From Poriferisodalis sp965198245 (GTDB taxonomy: Bacteria > Actinomycetota > Acidimicrobiia > Acidimicrobiales > Poriferisodalaceae): a stretch of 64,000 nucleotides of DNA. The DNA is taken from contig NZ_OZ240249.1 of NCBI RefSeq assembly GCF_965198245.1, positions 186,001-250,000 of the forward strand, read 5' to 3'. Positions 47,570-56,187 of this stretch are shown here, piece after piece (position 1 is the first letter of the stretch; every line of letters starts with the position of its first letter). Both the position numbers and the translations under genes were made by a program. The notes beneath the pieces were generated by a model. The model was not told the origin of the DNA, did not search any database, and saw only the letters and a list, made by a program, of their open reading frames with translations.

Positions 47570-48946
47570 ATGACGATGCAGCGCAGAATCGCAATTGTCG
47601 GCGGGGGCATATCGGGGCTGGGAGCCGCGTGGGCCTTGCACCACCACCCGGACCGTTTCGATTTCCGGCTGTTCGAGGCCAACGAACAGGTCGGCGGCAA
47701 CGCAGTCACGGCCGATATGCCGCAGGCCGACGGCAGCACCATCCCGTTCGACATCTCCGTCACCGCGTGCATCCCGTCGGTGTACGACCACGTCGTGCTG
47801 TTGCTGGAGCGATTCGGCATCGATCTCGTGGACACCGAGTTCAACTACAGCGTGAGATACCGCGGTGGCATCTACGCCCATGATTTCGACTCCGAGATCA
47901 GGGATCAGCTGCAGCCCGAGATAGCGAAGTTCCAGCGCCTGCTGAAACGCCTGCATTCATTCGGTCGTCTGACCCGCGCGAGGTCGAAGTTCGCGAACGC
48001 GCTCAACCCGTTCAACTACATCAGCATGCGGACTGTGTTGAACATGGGCGGGTTTTCCGCCGACTTCAGGTACAAGATCCTCAAGCCGATGTTCGTCAAC
48101 TTCCTGATGGCGACGAACGTGTTCGATATGCCGGCGGCGCTCTTCGCGCGCTATCTCGAGTTCTTCGACATCTCCACGGCAACGCCCATGCAGACTTGGG
48201 ACCAGGGAACGCGGCGCATCTACGAGAACTTGTCGGCTGACTTCGGCGACAAGATCTACCTGAACCGGCCGGTCCGCAAGGTGTACCGGCAGCCGTCAGG
48301 CGTCGAGGTCGAGGACGAGGCCGGTGCCCGCGAGACCTTCGACGAGGTGATCTTCGCTTGCAATGCGAATCAGACGCTGATGATGCTGGACAAGCCCACG
48401 ATGCTGGAGCGCTACCTGCTGTCATCGATTCGCTACGAAAGCGAGCTCCACAACCATGTGGTGGTGCATTCAGACTCGACAGTGCTGCCCGACGACGAGG
48501 TCGAAGCGCTGCGTACACGCAGCAACCACATCGTCCAGTACGGCGCCAGACCGGACAACTACGAGATCACCTACATCATGCATAACCAGCAGCCGTGGGC
48601 CCAAGAATCCGAGCGACCCTGCTTGGTGACGTACAACCCGATCACTCGCATCGATGACGAGCAGATCGTCAAGCGCTGGTGGTTCCAGCACATCGTGCAC
48701 GACGTTCGCCATGTGGCACTGCTGGTCCCGCTGTTCCGCCTCATCCAGGGCAAGCGGCGAAGCTGGTATTGCGGTGCCCACACGCTGATCAACAGTCAGG
48801 AGACCTGCTTCGTGACCGGGCTGGCCGCTGCAACTCAGATCGGTGCGGACTACCCGTTCGATGAGCCCACCGCACGGCAGGCGTTCAACTACTACGGCGG
48901 CATCATTCACGGCACCCGCTTCCGCAAGGCCAAGGCCAAGGCCTAA
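47570..48946 (+). CDS. FAD-dependent amine-oxidase-like protein
   Basis: A 458-aa flavoprotein with the Rossmann start IAIVGGGISGLGAAWALHHH and FRLFEANEQVGGNAVTA (GG doublet for FAD), and an FYYGG-like end, FNYYGGIIHGTRF. It resembles the NAD/FAD-binding oxidoreductases that accompany cyclopropane-fatty-acid synthases, but no such synthase lies nearby. Two in-frame ATGs lie near the start (47570 and 47576). Substrate is unknown. It begins 45 nt after tRNA-Arg. Confidence 0.83.
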   Translation: MTMQRRIAIVGGGISGLGAAWALHHHPDRFDFRLFEANEQVGGNAVTADMPQADGSTIPFDISVTACIPSVYDHVVLLLERFGIDLVDTEFNYSVRYRGGIYAHDFDSEIRDQLQPEIAKFQRLLKRLHSFGRLTRARSKFANALNPFNYISMRTVLNMGGFSADFRYKILKPMFVNFLMATNVFDMPAALFARYLEFFDISTATPMQTWDQGTRRIYENLSADFGDKIYLNRPVRKVYRQPSGVEVEDEAGARETFDEVIFACNANQTLMMLDKPTMLERYLLSSIRYESELHNHVVVHSDSTVLPDDEVEALRTRSNHIVQYGARPDNYEITYIMHNQQPWAQESERPCLVTYNPITRIDDEQIVKRWWFQHIVHDVRHVALLVPLFRLIQGKRRSWYCGAHTLINSQETCFVTGLAAATQIGADYPFDEPTARQAFNYYGGIIHGTRFRKAKAKA

Positions 48947-49062
48947 CGGGCCGAACACCTTTCCGCCGGCCGCGAAATCGGCCTGAATTGCTTGCGCGGA
49001 GCGTCTCCCAGATATAGCGTGCGATTAGTGATCGTCACGTCAGCGGCATTTTGTGGTTGGAG

Positions 49063-50691
49063 ATGAGCACCGAGACCGCGCACGTTGACCGGTTCGTACT
49101 CAATGGCCTGCCGCCGGCTGATCAGTGGCCCGAGATCACCTTGTCCGAGCCGCTCTTTTCGTACCCGAGCCGGCTGAATGCTGCAGCCGTCCTGCTCGAC
49201 GGCGCGATCGCCCAGGGGTGGGGCCAACGGCCCTGCATGGGACTCGGCGACGACATGTGGACCTACGCCGACGTGTACCACTGCGCCAACCGGATCGCTG
49301 CAGTGCTGGTGGAGGACTACGAGATCGTGCCGGGCAATCGGGTCCTGCTTCGAGGGGCCAACGCTCCCTGGATGGTGGCTGCCTGGTTCGCCGTGCTGAA
49401 GGCCGGCGCCGTCGCGGTCACCACGATGCCGCTGCTGCGCGCCCAGGAGCTTGCGCAGGTGTACGCCAAGTGCGCACCCGCGGTCGGGTTGTGCTCGCAG
49501 GGTCTGGAAGCAGAGCTGCAGGAGGTGACTGATGGCCCGATCGCCATCTGGGGGCCGGCAGGCGATCTGGCGGCTGCGGCTGCGGCCAAGTCGGCGGAGT
49601 TCACTGCGATAGACACTGCGGCGACGGATCCAGCGCTGCTGGCGTGCACCTCGGGCACCACCGGCGTCCCCAAGGTGGCCGCCCACTTCCACCGGGACCT
49701 GCTGGTGATTGCAGACGCATTCGCGCCGCTGCTGAGAGCACGACCCGACGATGTCTTCGTCGGCAGCCCGCCGCTCGCATTCACCTTCGGGCTGGGAGGA
49801 GAAGTCGTCTTCCCGATGCGAGTAGGAGCGTGCACCTGGTTCTGCCAGGAACCGGGCCCCGCAGCCTTGGCGAATCTGATCGCCGAGCGGCGAACCACCG
49901 TGTGCTTCAGCTCCCCGACTGCGTACCGAGCGATGCTGGCGCTGGAGCCTCGCCCGGACCTGTCGTCTCTTCGGCGCGCCGTCTCGGCCGGCGAGTGGCT
50001 CCCGCGGGCGACGTTCGAACACGTCCAAGCCGAGCTTGGCCTGCGGCTGATCGACGGAATCGGCTCGACCGAGCTGCTGCACATCTTCATCTCGGCATCT
50101 GACGACGACATCCGGCCGGGTGCCACGGGCAAGCCGCTGCCCGGGTGGGAAGCCTCGATCTTCGACAACGACGGCGATCCGGTGTCGCCAGGCGAGCCCG
50201 GGAGGCTCGCGGTCAAGGGACCGATCGGCTGCCGGTACCTCAATGACGCGCGCCAATCCACCTATGTACAGAACGGCTGGAACTTCACCGGCGACGTCTA
50301 CACCTGCGATGCCGACGGCTACTTCTGGTACCAAGCCCGCGCCGACGACATGATCGTCAGCTCGGGCTACAACATCGCCGCCCCAGAGGTGGAGGAAGCG
50401 TTGCTGAGCCACGGGGCTGTCGCCGAAGCGGGCGTGATCGGCACGCCCGACACGGAACGGGGCATGGTCGTGCACGCATTCGTCCATCTGTGCGACCCCT
50501 CGGCAGCGACGGAGGCACTCGCGGGCGAACTGCAGGACCACACCAAGGCCGCCATCGCCCCCTACAAGTACCCTCGCCGGATCACCTTCTGCGCTGAGCC
50601 ACTACCCAAGACGCCGACAGGAAAGCTCCAGCGGCGGGCGCTGGCAAAGCTGACAGAGCCGGCTGAGCTGGCTGAGCTGGCCGGCGCCTAG
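49063..50691 (+). CDS. 2-aminobenzoate/benzoate-type CoA ligase
   Basis: A 542-aa aromatic acyl-CoA synthetase. It has LACTSGTTGVPKVAAHFHRD near residues 190-210, SSPTAYRAML, GIGSTELLHIFISA, GWNFTGDVYTCDADGYFWYQ, RADDMIVSSGYNIAAPEVEE and KTPTGKLQRRAL. The sequence type and its place beside a 2-aminobenzoyl-CoA monooxygenase/reductase homologue and a PaaX regulator indicate anthranilate (or a close analogue) as substrate. Start ATG 49063 follows GGAG. It ends in a small LTEPAELAELAGA repeat. Confidence 0.88.
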   Translation: MSTETAHVDRFVLNGLPPADQWPEITLSEPLFSYPSRLNAAAVLLDGAIAQGWGQRPCMGLGDDMWTYADVYHCANRIAAVLVEDYEIVPGNRVLLRGANAPWMVAAWFAVLKAGAVAVTTMPLLRAQELAQVYAKCAPAVGLCSQGLEAELQEVTDGPIAIWGPAGDLAAAAAAKSAEFTAIDTAATDPALLACTSGTTGVPKVAAHFHRDLLVIADAFAPLLRARPDDVFVGSPPLAFTFGLGGEVVFPMRVGACTWFCQEPGPAALANLIAERRTTVCFSSPTAYRAMLALEPRPDLSSLRRAVSAGEWLPRATFEHVQAELGLRLIDGIGSTELLHIFISASDDDIRPGATGKPLPGWEASIFDNDGDPVSPGEPGRLAVKGPIGCRYLNDARQSTYVQNGWNFTGDVYTCDADGYFWYQARADDMIVSSGYNIAAPEVEEALLSHGAVAEAGVIGTPDTERGMVVHAFVHLCDPSAATEALAGELQDHTKAAIAPYKYPRRITFCAEPLPKTPTGKLQRRALAKLTEPAELAELAGA

Positions 50692-50709
50692 CGTCCAGGT
50701 TCGAAGACG

Positions 50710-51522
50710 ATGTCGCCAAGAGACCGGATCCTCGACACCTACGGGCTGTTCGCTCGGGAGTACGGGGGCCCGATAGCGGTCGGCGGGCTCATCGCGTTGA
50801 TGCGTGAGCTCGGGATCGACGCGCAGGCCGTGCGGTCCTCCGCGTCTCGCATGAAGCGTTCAGGCCTGCTGGTGCCTGAGCGAGTGGATGGCAAAGCTGG
50901 CTATGCGTTGAGCGCGGATGGGCGCGAGATCCTCGAAGCAGGCGATCAGCGCATCTTTGGCAACGGAGCCAGACGCAACGACGCCTCGTGGCTGCTGGTG
51001 CTGTTCTCGATCCCCGAGACCGAACGCCGCAAGCGGTACCTGATCCGGTCCAGGCTCGCCCGTCTCGGATTCGCACCCGGCCCCGCTGCGTCGTGGATCG
51101 CCCCCGCTTCGCTGCTGGAAGAGGCTCGCACGATGCTCAAGCGGAGCGAGCTGGATGACTACGTGTCGTTCTTCGAAGGCGAATTCCGAGCCGACGCGAA
51201 CAGCGAGCACATTGCGGCATCGGCGTGGGATCTCGACCTCATCAACAAGCTGTACGGGGAGTATCTGACCGCTCAGCGACCCATCTCGGAGTCGTGGGTC
51301 GCATCACCTGGGGGGGACCGCGACGCGTTCGTGGCTCACATGAACAACATCAGCGCCTGGCGGCCGCTGCCGTACGCCGACCCCGGGCTGCCTCGCTCGG
51401 TCACACCCCCGGACTGGCTCGCGGAACAAGCGCGTGAGGTGTTCATGCGACTCCATCGGCAGCTTCGGCCCGGCGCGCACCGCTTCTACCTGGAAACCCT
51501 CGACGCAGCTGCACGCCGCTAG
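50710..51522 (+). CDS. PaaX-family transcriptional repressor
   Basis: A 270-aa regulator with an N-terminal winged helix (AVRSSASRMKRSGLLVPERV), a central ferredoxin-like region (WLLVLFSIPETERRKRYLIR) and the C-terminal PaaX domain (RPLPYADPGLP). PaaX repressors respond to aryl-CoA thioesters. It follows the ligase by 18 nt on the same strand, so 2-aminobenzoyl-CoA is the probable inducer of this locus. Confidence 0.9.
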   Translation: MSPRDRILDTYGLFAREYGGPIAVGGLIALMRELGIDAQAVRSSASRMKRSGLLVPERVDGKAGYALSADGREILEAGDQRIFGNGARRNDASWLLVLFSIPETERRKRYLIRSRLARLGFAPGPAASWIAPASLLEEARTMLKRSELDDYVSFFEGEFRADANSEHIAASAWDLDLINKLYGEYLTAQRPISESWVASPGGDRDAFVAHMNNISAWRPLPYADPGLPRSVTPPDWLAEQAREVFMRLHRQLRPGAHRFYLETLDAAARR

Positions 51523-51591
51523 CCCGCGGCCCGAGCGGCCCGTCAGCCCGTCTCGAATAGGGACTGGGAACAAGAGCGGGAAACATCGCCG

Positions 51592-53961
51592 TCAGCGCAG
51601 GTCGCGGTCGATGAGTGCGTCTGGCACCTGTTCGCGGCGGCGGCTCGTGCGGCCGGGCCAGTACTGGATGGGCCACGGCTGCTCGCTGCGCCCGAGATCG
51701 ATCGCGGCGTTGAGGGTCCAGTAGGGGTCGACGAGATGCCCGCGGGCGATGAGGCAGATGTCGGCCCTGCCGGCCATGAGCACGGTGTTGACGTCATCGA
51801 TGCTGGAGATGGCACCCACTGCCATCGTCGGGATGCCGACCGCGTTGCGGATCGCCTCGGCAAACGGCGTCTGATACAGGCGCCCATACGCCGGCGCGCC
51901 GTCGGGATCAACCTGACCGGTCGAGACGTCGATGATGTCCACGCCGCAGTCCTTTGCCATGTGACTCAGCTCGATGGCCTCGGAGCGGCTGAACCCGCCC
52001 TCCACCCAGTCGGTGGCCGAGACCCGCACCGACAGCGGCTTGGCGTGGGGCCAGGCCTCCCGCACCGCTTCGATGACACGCAGCGGGAACCGCGCCCGAT
52101 TCTCGAGCGTGCCGCCGTGGTCGTCGCCGCGCCGGTTCGTCGCTGGCGACAGGAACGACGACAGGAGGTAGCCGTGCGCAGCATGGACTTCCACCAAGTC
52201 GAAATCGGCGTCGGCTGCTCGATGGGTTGCAGCCACGAAGTCGTCGAGTACGGCGTCCATCTGCTCGTATGACATCTCCGCTGGCATCTGGCTGCCGCCG
52301 CGGTATCGCAGCGGAGAGGCTGACACCAGCGGCCAGTTGTCGGAATCGAGCGGTACGTCTTCGCCCTCCCATGGCACCTTTGTTGAACCCTTGCGTCCCG
52401 CGTGGCCGATCTGAAGGCCGATCTTGGCTTCGGTGAAGGTGTGCACGAACCCGGTTATCCCGGCCCAGGCCTCGGCCTGGGGGGTGTTCCAGATCCCGGT
52501 GCATCCAGGCGTGATGCGGGCCTCGGGCGACGTACAGGTCATCTCGGTCATCACCAGAGCGGCGCCTCCGACGGCGCGGCTGCCCAGGTGCACCTTGTGC
52601 CAGTCGTTCGGCATGCCATCGACAGCGCTGTACTGCGCCATCGGCGACACGCCAATGCGGTTTCCGAACGTCACGTCACGCAGCGCGAACGGGTAGAAGA
52701 TCGGCGGTGTGCCCGGCGTCGACGGCCGGGCGGAGGGCGGCTGCTGGGATGCGAACCAGTGCAAGGTCTCGTCGAGGTAGCCGGCGTCCCGCTCGCGCAG
52801 GTTGTCGTAAGTGACCCGCTGCGACCTCGTGAACAGCGAGAAGGCAAACTGCTCGAAGGGACGCTGGCGGTGGTGGTCGACGTGTGCGAACCAGTCCTCG
52901 CTGGTCGCCGCGGCCCGCTGCAAGCTCTCGATCTGTGGCCGTCGCTCCGCCTCGAAGTTCTTGAGCGCGGTGGCCACATCGGAGGCCGCGGCCATGGCGT
53001 CGGCGAGTGCGATGGCGTCTTCCAGCGCCATCTTGGTGCCGCTGCCGACCGAGTAATGGGCCGTGTGGGCGGCATCGCCCAGCAGTACGACGTTGTTCAC
53101 CACCCACGATTCGCACGAGACTCGGGGGAAGCTGATCCACTTTGAGTTGTTGCCGATAAGCGGACGTCCTCCGAGGTGGCGGGCGAAGAGCCGGCTGCAC
53201 CACTCCAGGGCATGTTGGTCGGATTCGCCAAGGGCCAACCCGGCGTCGTGGCCGCCGAGCTGTGCCCGTTCCCAGGTTGCTTCGGCCATCTCGACGATGA
53301 ACGTCGAACGCGTGTCGTTGTAGGGATAGATGTGCGCCTGCACCGCACTGTGCGGGGTGTCTTCGCTGTGTCCGATGTCTTCGAAGACAAGATCTTCGCT
53401 GTGTCTGATGTCTTCGAAGACAAGATCTTCGAAGATGAACGTGAACCGGTCGAAGGGCGCGTCGGTTGCTGTCCAGATGTACTTCGCGGATCCCTGGCTG
53501 ATCGTGGGCCGCAGCTGGGATGCGTAGCGCGAGCGCGTGCCGCTGTTGATGCCATCGCCGGCAACTACGAGGTCGACGTCGTCCCTCAAGGCGTCGACGT
53601 CAGCCTCGGTTTCGAACTTGACGCAGACGCCGAGCTCGGTCGCCCGGCAGGTCAGGATCTCGAGCAGGCGCACCCGAGAAATCGCGGCGAAGCCGTGACC
53701 GTCGGAGGAGATGGTCCGGCCGCGGTAGTAGACGTCCATCGCACCCCAATGGCGGAACTCCGATTCGATTGCTGCGATGGCATATGAGTCGGACTCGGCG
53801 ATGTTGGCCAGGGTCTCGTCGGAGAACACCACGCCGAACCCGAACGTGTCGCCGCGGCGATTGCGCTCGTACACGGTGATGTCGTGGCTCGGATCCTGCT
53901 GCTTCATCAGGATGCTGAAGAAGAGGCTGGCCGGGCCTCCGCCGATGCACGCAATCTTCAT
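51592..53961 (-). CDS. 2-aminobenzoyl-CoA monooxygenase/reductase-like fusion
   Basis: A 789-aa two-domain flavoprotein. Residues ~1-400 are a group A flavin monooxygenase (IACIGGGPASLFFSILMKQQ; DLVVAGDGINSGTR; VVLLGDAAHTAHYSVGSGTK). Residues ~420-780 are an Old Yellow Enzyme barrel (PFALRDVTFGNRIGVSPMAQ; LQIGHAGRKGSTKVPW; FDLVEVHAAHGYLLSSFLSP). This architecture belongs to salicylyl-CoA 5-hydroxylases and 2-aminobenzoyl-CoA monooxygenase/reductase, which hydroxylate and then reduce the CoA-bound ring. A duplicated 11-residue unit (DLVFEDIRHSE / DLVFEDIGHSE) is inserted near residues 180-201. It is divergent from the SDR operon. Confidence 0.9.
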   Translation of the reverse strand: MKIACIGGGPASLFFSILMKQQDPSHDITVYERNRRGDTFGFGVVFSDETLANIAESDSYAIAAIESEFRHWGAMDVYYRGRTISSDGHGFAAISRVRLLEILTCRATELGVCVKFETEADVDALRDDVDLVVAGDGINSGTRSRYASQLRPTISQGSAKYIWTATDAPFDRFTFIFEDLVFEDIRHSEDLVFEDIGHSEDTPHSAVQAHIYPYNDTRSTFIVEMAEATWERAQLGGHDAGLALGESDQHALEWCSRLFARHLGGRPLIGNNSKWISFPRVSCESWVVNNVVLLGDAAHTAHYSVGSGTKMALEDAIALADAMAAASDVATALKNFEAERRPQIESLQRAAATSEDWFAHVDHHRQRPFEQFAFSLFTRSQRVTYDNLRERDAGYLDETLHWFASQQPPSARPSTPGTPPIFYPFALRDVTFGNRIGVSPMAQYSAVDGMPNDWHKVHLGSRAVGGAALVMTEMTCTSPEARITPGCTGIWNTPQAEAWAGITGFVHTFTEAKIGLQIGHAGRKGSTKVPWEGEDVPLDSDNWPLVSASPLRYRGGSQMPAEMSYEQMDAVLDDFVAATHRAADADFDLVEVHAAHGYLLSSFLSPATNRRGDDHGGTLENRARFPLRVIEAVREAWPHAKPLSVRVSATDWVEGGFSRSEAIELSHMAKDCGVDIIDVSTGQVDPDGAPAYGRLYQTPFAEAIRNAVGIPTMAVGAISSIDDVNTVLMAGRADICLIARGHLVDPYWTLNAAIDLGRSEQPWPIQYWPGRTSRRREQVPDALIDRDLR
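53361..53426. repeat. 33-bp in-frame tandem duplication in the monooxygenase gene
   Basis: Units 53361-53393 and 53394-53426 differ at one base (C53373 versus T53406). They add 11 residues per copy within the monooxygenase domain, keeping the frame. Confidence 0.93.
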
Positions 53962-54090
53962 CGGGGTGTCCGCTCCCGGCTTGTCGGCAACCGCCGGATC
54001 CGTTCAGGCGAGGCCACAGCTGCCACGTCACCAGCTTTCGAGCACGACATCAGCGCATACGGATTCGATGCATTTGGGAAATAGCGGACA

Positions 54091-54122
54091 TTTTGCGATA
54101 TTCAAGAACGTAGTATAGTTCT
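54091..54122 (+). promoter_or_regulatory. Promoter and operator-like repeat of the anthranilate beta-oxidation operon
   Basis: A TATAGT -10 box (54114-54119) with a weak upstream TTTTGC/TTGCGA element lies in a locally AT-rich stretch between divergent genes. AGAAC (54105-54109) and GTTCT (54118-54122) form an inverted repeat straddling the -10, a position suited to a repressor such as the PaaX protein. An ATG follows 7 nt after the -10. Confidence 0.45.
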
Positions 54123-54126
54123 GACG

Positions 54127-54195
54127 ATGCCCGACATCGCCGCCAACTACCGGGGCTTGCCTGGTCGACTGAATCGCAGCGGGGGCACGCCATGA
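54127..54195 (+). CDS. 22-aa leader ORF coupled to the SDR gene
   Basis: ATG 54127 opens MPDIAANYRGLPGRLNRSGG and stops at TGA 54193-54195, overlapping the SDR ATG by 4 nt. The ATG lies directly downstream of the -10 box, as in leaderless mRNAs. It could set SDR translation by coupling. It has no recognisable homology and may simply be chance. Confidence 0.3.
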   Translation: MPDIAANYRGLPGRLNRSGGTP

Positions 54196-54902
54196 GCACG
54201 GCCGTGGTCACTGGCGGCACACGCGGGATCGGTCGAGCCGTCAGCCTGCGGCTCGCCGCTGCTGGCCACGATGTCACCGCGCTGGCGACGTCGGAGGCCG
54301 CGGAGCCGCTGCCGGGCATCGCGGCTCGCATCTGCGACGTGACCGATGAAGAGCAGGTGACCTCGACATTCTCCGACATCGGCCCGGTCGACATCCTCAT
54401 CAACAACGCCGGCATCTCGTCGTCGAATCGGCTGGGGCGCACGACGCTCGCACAGTGGAATCACAGCCTGGCCGTCAATGCGACCGGGGCGTTCCTGTGC
54501 ACCCGAGCGATCATCGACGGGATGCTGGAGCGCGGCGCTGGCCGGATCGTGACCGTTGCGTCGACCGCCGGCGTCGAGGGCGACAAGTACATCGCCGCAT
54601 ACTCAGCGTCCAAGCATGCCGTCATGGGCCTGATGCGGGTCGTTGCGGCTGAGGCTGCGGGAACCGGTGTCACGGCCAACACGGTGTGCCCGACCTTCGT
54701 CCGCACCGAGATGACCGTTGCCACCATCGCGAACATCGCGGAAAAGACCGGCAAGAACCTCGCGGATGCCGAGGCGGCACTCGCCAAGGCCACACCCCAT
54801 GGACGGATCATCGAGATTGTCGAGGTGGTCGACGCAGTGATGGCGCTTGTGGAGTCAGGCCGCAACGGTCAAGAGATCGTGCTCGACGGAGCGCCGACAT
54901 GA
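54192..54902 (+). CDS. SDR-family dehydrogenase of the anthranilate locus
   Basis: A 236-aa short-chain dehydrogenase with VVTGGTRGIGRAVSLRLAAA at the start, LINNAGISSSNRLG, the catalytic Tyr/Lys in YSASKHAVMGLMR and a preceding VASTAGVEGDKYIA. In 2-aminobenzoyl-CoA loci an SDR oxidises the hydroxyacyl intermediate after ring reduction; that role fits here. It overlaps the enoyl-CoA hydratase start by 4 nt. Confidence 0.9.
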   Translation: MSTAVVTGGTRGIGRAVSLRLAAAGHDVTALATSEAAEPLPGIAARICDVTDEEQVTSTFSDIGPVDILINNAGISSSNRLGRTTLAQWNHSLAVNATGAFLCTRAIIDGMLERGAGRIVTVASTAGVEGDKYIAAYSASKHAVMGLMRVVAAEAAGTGVTANTVCPTFVRTEMTVATIANIAEKTGKNLADAEAALAKATPHGRIIEIVEVVDAVMALVESGRNGQEIVLDGAPT

Positions 54903-55723
54903 CGTTCCGCGCATCTGCTGGGTTCACCGATGTCTGGGAGCACTTCGACGTCTCTGTGGATGACCGGGTTGCCACGATCACGCTCCAGCGCCCGGAAACG
55001 CTCAACTCGCTCACCTTCGATGTGTACGCCGACCTGCGCGACCTGTTCCGGGAAGCGCCGCTGCGCGGCGACATCGACGCCATCGTCATCACCGGTCAGG
55101 GACGGGGCTTCTGCTCTGGCGGCGACGTCGACGAGATCATCGGCGAATTGGTGAGGTTCGATCCCGCCCGCCTGCTCGAGTTCACTCACATGACCGGTGC
55201 AGTCGTTCAGAACATGCGCGAGTGCGCGATCCCGATCATTGCGGCCGTCAACGGCACTGCCGCCGGGGCCGGCGCGGTGATCGCGCTGGCGTCGGACTTC
55301 CGCATCTGTGTGCGGGGGGCTACGTTCCGCTTCCTGTTCACCAAGGTCGGCCTCTCCGGAGGCGACATGGGCTCGGCCTACCTGCTGCCCCGGCTGGTCG
55401 GCCACGGCCGCGCCACCGAGATCCTCATGTTCGGCGATCCTGTCTCTGCTGCCGATGCAGTCGAGATCGGGCTTGCGAACCGGGTGGTCGATCCCGACGA
55501 CCTGCTCGAGGAGTGCACCGCGCTCGCCCGCCGGCTCGCAGACGGGCCTCGGCTCGCGTACCGGGCCACGAAGCTGCTGATCAGCCGCGAGGCCGACATG
55601 AGCCTCGCTGCAGCGATCGAGTTCGAAGCCATGACCCAGGCGCTGCTGATGCGCACCGAGGATCATGCCGAGTTCCACCGTGCGTTCGGGGCCTCGGAAA
55701 CGCCGAACTGGAAGGGACGATGA
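54899..55723 (+). CDS. Enoyl-CoA hydratase/isomerase of the anthranilate locus
   Basis: A 274-aa crotonase with VATITLQRPETLNSLTFDVY, the oxyanion blocks GRGFCSGGDVDEI and AAVNGTAAGAGAVIALASDF, and KVGLSGGDMGSAYLLPRLVG. The last segment lacks the usual hydratase Glu, as in crotonases that catalyse ring hydration/cleavage or isomerisation. It is translationally coupled to the SDR (ATGA) and followed 1 nt later by ridA. It probably acts on the cyclohexene-carboxyl-CoA intermediate. Confidence 0.9.
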   Translation: MTFRASAGFTDVWEHFDVSVDDRVATITLQRPETLNSLTFDVYADLRDLFREAPLRGDIDAIVITGQGRGFCSGGDVDEIIGELVRFDPARLLEFTHMTGAVVQNMRECAIPIIAAVNGTAAGAGAVIALASDFRICVRGATFRFLFTKVGLSGGDMGSAYLLPRLVGHGRATEILMFGDPVSAADAVEIGLANRVVDPDDLLEECTALARRLADGPRLAYRATKLLISREADMSLAAAIEFEAMTQALLMRTEDHAEFHRAFGASETPNWKGR

Positions 55724-55724
55724 C

Positions 55725-56132
55725 ATGACCACACCGCACCGGCTGATCAGTCCGGATTCCATGGCGCCGTCCCCCGGCTTCGCCCACGCCGTCGTCCCCG
55801 CGGACGGGCGAACCGTCTACATCGCCGGGCAGATTTCTTCGGACCCGACCGGAACCGTCGTCGGCGACACGTTCGCCGAGCAGTACGACGTGGCGCTGGG
55901 CAACGTCGTCGAGGCGCTGGCACACGCCGGCGGCGAAGCCCACCACATCGTGTCGCTCGTCGTGTATGCCACCGACGTGCAGGCGTACCGTGACGACCGC
56001 CGTGGGGTGGGTGCCGCCCACCGCGAGCACCTCGATCGTCATTTCCCGGCGATGGCAGTGCTCGGCACGACCGCCCTGTTCGAGCCCGCAGCCATGGTCG
56101 AGATCATCGCTACAGCGGTCGTTCCCGACTGA
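55725..56132 (+). CDS. RidA-family enamine/imine deaminase
   Basis: A 135-aa YjgF/YER057c/UK114 protein with SPGFAHAVVPADGRTVYIAG, the ALGNVVEALAHAGGEAHHIV block, and a substrate-anion region near FPAMAVLGTTAL. RidA proteins hydrolyse reactive enamines and imines. In the 2-aminobenzoyl-CoA pathway the ring amine becomes an enamine after dearomatisation, so this enzyme may release ammonia. It starts 1 nt after the hydratase stop. Confidence 0.88.
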   Translation: MTTPHRLISPDSMAPSPGFAHAVVPADGRTVYIAGQISSDPTGTVVGDTFAEQYDVALGNVVEALAHAGGEAHHIVSLVVYATDVQAYRDDRRGVGAAHREHLDRHFPAMAVLGTTALFEPAAMVEIIATAVVPD

Positions 56133-56187
56133 GCGAGACAACAGCCGTGCCGCGGACCGCTGAGGTGACGACACCTAGGGTCAACAG

